DNA of 64,000 nt from Neisseria uirgultaei (GTDB lineage Bacteria > Pseudomonadota > Gammaproteobacteria > Burkholderiales > Neisseriaceae), in NCBI RefSeq assembly GCF_962719845.1, contig NZ_CAUIYF010000006.1:62001-126000 (forward strand), in the 5' to 3' direction. This document shows, one piece after another, positions 61,580-64,000 of this stretch. A program made the translations under genes and the position numbers. Positions within the stretch are counted from its first letter, which is position 1. Every line of letters starts with the position of its first letter. The notes under the pieces were generated by a model. The model saw only the letters and a program-made list of their open reading frames with translations. It searched no databases and was not told where the DNA came from.

Positions 61580-63730
61580 TTACCCTATCCTTTTAAACGG
61601 TGGCAGGCCGGCTAGTAATTGTTGACCGTACCGCTGTGTTTTGATGCGGTTGTCGAGGATGGTTACGCGGCCGTAGTCTTGTTCGGTGCGGATGAGGCGG
61701 CCGACAGCCTGGATGAGTTTGATGCCGGCTTCGGGGACGGTGATTTCAATAAAAGGGTTGCCGCCGCGCTGTTCTATCCAGCGGTTTTGGGTTTTTTCGA
61801 TGGGGTTGTCCGGCATCGCAAACGGCAGCTTGGCAATGATAACTTGCACGCAGGCGGTGCCGGGCAGGTCGAGGCCTTCGGCAAAACTGTCGAGGCCAAA
61901 AATAATGCTGGCTTTGCCTTCGGCAATGGCTTGATGATGCCTTTGTAAAAGAACGGCCTTGGGCAACTCGCCCTGCACAAGCAGAAGCGGCAAGTATTCG
62001 TCAGGCAGGCGCAGGGCGACATCCTGCATTTGTTTGCGCGAGGAAAACAGGACGAGTGTGCCGATGGCTTCGGTGGGCGAAATAAGCTTGGGCAGCCATT
62101 CGATGATGGCGGCGGTGTGGGCTTCGGGGTCTTTGGGGCTGGCGTATATGGGGGGGATGTAGAGTTCGCCCTGTTTTTCAAAGTCAAAGGGGCTTTTGAG
62201 GGCGAGGGTGGTGGTTTCGGGCAACCATTGCAGCCCGGTTTGGCGCAGCATTAGGTTAAAGTTGCCCAAGGATTGCAGGGTGGCGGAGGTCAATACCGCG
62301 CCTGCCGCGCGCCGCCACAGGCTGTTGGCAAGGTGGGACGCGCTGCTGATGGGGCTGGCGTTGAAAATGTAGTCGTTTTTGTCGTCGGCACGGCGGGTTA
62401 TCCATTTTGCCAGCGGCTCTTCGCCTTCGAGGGGGACGGTGGAGAGCAAATCCCAAACCGCGCTGATTTGTTCGATACGGGCGATAAAAAGGCCGAACTC
62501 GCTGGTCAGGCGGTCGAGGAGCGCGCCGTCTTGTTCTTTTTCGCGGCGTGCGGCAGAAAGCGCATCGTTCAGCCCGATAACGTGTTTGAGCAGGCTGCGC
62601 GCAGCAATGGCCGTATTGGAAACGGTGGTTTCGAGGCCTTCGGGGATTTTGCCGTCTTCCCACAGCCAAGTCGGTTCGCTGTTGGTTCGTCTGTCGTTTT
62701 CAGACACCCCCAGACTTAAAGACGGCTCTTCCGCCAAATGGAATTGCCATTCGTGCAGGCTGTCGAGCAAGGATGCGGCGGCTTCGTCGGCCAGGTTGGC
62801 AAGTTCGGCTTTATCGGTAAGCGCGGCAATTTTGCCGGTAAGCTGCGGCAGTTTTTCCAGCGTCCAAACGGCAATATTCCATGAATGTTCGGCGGCAAAA
62901 CGGCTGAGGGCTTTTTTGGGCAGATGGTGCGCTTCGTCGATGCAATAGAAACTGTTTTCTGGCTCAGGCAGAATCACACCGCCGCCCATGCTGATGTCGG
63001 CAAGCAGAAGGTCATGGTTGGCAACGACGACATCGACGGTTTCCAACATATCGCGTGCCAGGTAAAAAGGGCATTCCGGACGGTTGGGACAGGCGGCTTT
63101 CAGGCAGCCGTGGCGGTCGTTGGTCACTTTGAGCCAAATCGCGTCATCGATTTTTTCCGGCCAAGTGTCGCGGTCGCCGTTGAACCGTCGGGCGGAAAAT
63201 TCGTCGGCGATGTCGCGCAGCAGCTTCAATTCTTCCGGCTTGGGTTTGCTGTCCCACAAGACAGCGGGGGCTTCAAAGCCGAGCAGGTTTTGCTGGGCGT
63301 TGCTTTGCGTCAGTTGATAGAGTTTGTAGGGGCAGAGATAGCGGCCGCGCCCTTTGGCAAGCGCAAAGGTCAGTTCCAAACCGCTTTTTTCGACCAGAAA
63401 CGGCAAATCGCGGTCAACCAACTGCTCCTGCAAGGCAACCGTCGCGCTGCTGACAATCAGCCGTTTGCCGCGCGTTTGCGCCATGATGCCGCCTGCAAGC
63501 AGGTAGGCAAGCGATTTGCCCACGCCGGTCGGGCCTTCGATTACGGCAATGCTCTCGCCCTCGCGCTTGGGCGGCTCGCCGCCCTCTTCGCGCGTCAGCG
63601 TCTGTGAAAAAGCGTTGGCAACCGCCGCAATCATTTCCCGCTGCGAAGCGCGGGGACGGAAACCTGGCAGGTTTTTGCCGATATTTTGGTAATGGTCGCG
63701 GATGGCGTTTTTTTCTAAATCGGTGAGCAT
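61580..63730 (-). CDS. dinG: DinG, iron-sulfur DNA helicase
   Basis: This 716-residue superfamily 2 5'-3' helicase of the XPD type has Walker A EGPTGVGKS (near residues 65-73) and four cysteines for a [4Fe-4S] cluster (RYLCPYK, CLKAACPNRPECPF). The DEAH box is DEAHHLPK, and the C-terminal motif VI is QAVGRLIRTEQDYG. It resolves R-loops and G-quadruplexes. Confidence 0.93.
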   Translation of the reverse strand: MLTDLEKNAIRDHYQNIGKNLPGFRPRASQREMIAAVANAFSQTLTREEGGEPPKREGESIAVIEGPTGVGKSLAYLLAGGIMAQTRGKRLIVSSATVALQEQLVDRDLPFLVEKSGLELTFALAKGRGRYLCPYKLYQLTQSNAQQNLLGFEAPAVLWDSKPKPEELKLLRDIADEFSARRFNGDRDTWPEKIDDAIWLKVTNDRHGCLKAACPNRPECPFYLARDMLETVDVVVANHDLLLADISMGGGVILPEPENSFYCIDEAHHLPKKALSRFAAEHSWNIAVWTLEKLPQLTGKIAALTDKAELANLADEAAASLLDSLHEWQFHLAEEPSLSLGVSENDRRTNSEPTWLWEDGKIPEGLETTVSNTAIAARSLLKHVIGLNDALSAARREKEQDGALLDRLTSEFGLFIARIEQISAVWDLLSTVPLEGEEPLAKWITRRADDKNDYIFNASPISSASHLANSLWRRAAGAVLTSATLQSLGNFNLMLRQTGLQWLPETTTLALKSPFDFEKQGELYIPPIYASPKDPEAHTAAIIEWLPKLISPTEAIGTLVLFSSRKQMQDVALRLPDEYLPLLLVQGELPKAVLLQRHHQAIAEGKASIIFGLDSFAEGLDLPGTACVQVIIAKLPFAMPDNPIEKTQNRWIEQRGGNPFIEITVPEAGIKLIQAVGRLIRTEQDYGRVTILDNRIKTQRYGQQLLAGLPPFKRIG

Positions 63731-63819
63731 GGCGTTTTGTACGGCGGTAGAAGTGGGCTTATTTTAACATCGCACGGAAGCGGTACAATATCGTTGTCGG
63801 AAAGGGGGTGAGGTGAATC

Positions 63820-64000
63820 GTGCGGACGTGGTTGGTTTTTTGGTTGCGGCGTTTGAAATACCCGTTGTTGCTTTGGATTGCGGATATGCTGCTGTACCGG
63901 TTGTTGGGCGGCGCGGAAATCGAATGCGGCCGTTGCCCTGTACCGCCGATGACGGATTGGCAGCATTTTTTGCTGGCGATGGGAACGGTGTCGGCTTGGG
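63820..64000 (+). CDS. Start of an unidentified membrane-associated protein (partial)
   Basis: A frame from GTG 63820 is open to the window edge (60 codons), preceded by AGGTGA. It begins VRTWLVFWLRRLKYPLLLW, hydrophobic and basic, followed by ECGRCPVPP with a CxxC pair and another hydrophobic stretch. The family is not recognised. It is divergent from dinG. Confidence 0.5.
   Translation, partial: MRTWLVFWLRRLKYPLLLWIADMLLYRLLGGAEIECGRCPVPPMTDWQHFLLAMGTVSAW

Overview
The window looks like a chromosomal segment of Neisseria meningitidis. The species call rests on (i) dozens of copies of the 12-base DNA uptake sequence (ATGCCGTCTGAA and its AGGCCGTCTGAA dialect), often as inverted pairs acting as terminators; (ii) neisserial repeat families, namely dRS3/NIME arrays and a Correia element; and (iii) recognisable proteins: the vaccine antigen NHBA, the class III Fic protein NmFic, lipoprotein DsbA, LptD, and a NadA-like membrane anchor. 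No rRNA, tRNA, insertion sequence or CRISPR array was seen.

Layout. 1-3.6 kb: tamB (cut by the window edge) and tamA on the minus strand. 4-6.8 kb: sstT and nhba. 7.2-9.2 kb: two overlapping small genes and argG on the minus strand. 9.3-11.2 kb: a CinA-type molybdopterin-binding-domain protein and a SppA-type protease. 11.5-28.5 kb: the complete 14-gene nuo operon (complex I), preceded by a candidate Fur box and interrupted by four non-nuo genes: a cold-shock/excalibur membrane protein, an AT-rich P-loop protein, Fic, and a small membrane protein. 28.6-36.7 kb: a DUF2818 gene, ispA, xseB, rsgA, two AT-rich exported proteins, an ABC exporter, ruvA, a PepSY protein, rlpA and trmL. 36.8-41.1 kb: comF divergent from bioH-bioC, followed by an AT-rich small gene and a 498-residue repeat-like protein. 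41.2-47 kb: recQ, trpC, a YheT-type hydrolase and murJ on the minus strand. 47-52.5 kb: dsbA, amgK, lptD and surA, an envelope-biogenesis cluster. 52.5-54.6 kb: a repeat-rich island holding one small NadA-like gene with a poly-G tract. 54.6-64 kb: an RNB-domain ribonuclease, a LOG-family protein, purB, an OatA-type acyltransferase, a Correia element, a DUF533 protein, dinG and the start of one more gene.

The most unusual locus is the gene at 53219-53627. It has a signal peptide, a G9 tract that puts it out of frame, two 30-bp in-frame repeats, and a C-terminus closely resembling the NadA trimeric membrane anchor, but no coiled-coil stalk. It sits between two arrays of dRS3/NIME repeats that share a 63-bp unit, so it looks like a mobile, phase-variable surface cassette. 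Other points of note are the cargo genes inside nuo with a foreign-dialect uptake sequence beside them, a 43-bp inverted repeat shared by the leaders of nhba and a DUF4177 gene, and start codons of comF and bioH that overlap head to head.
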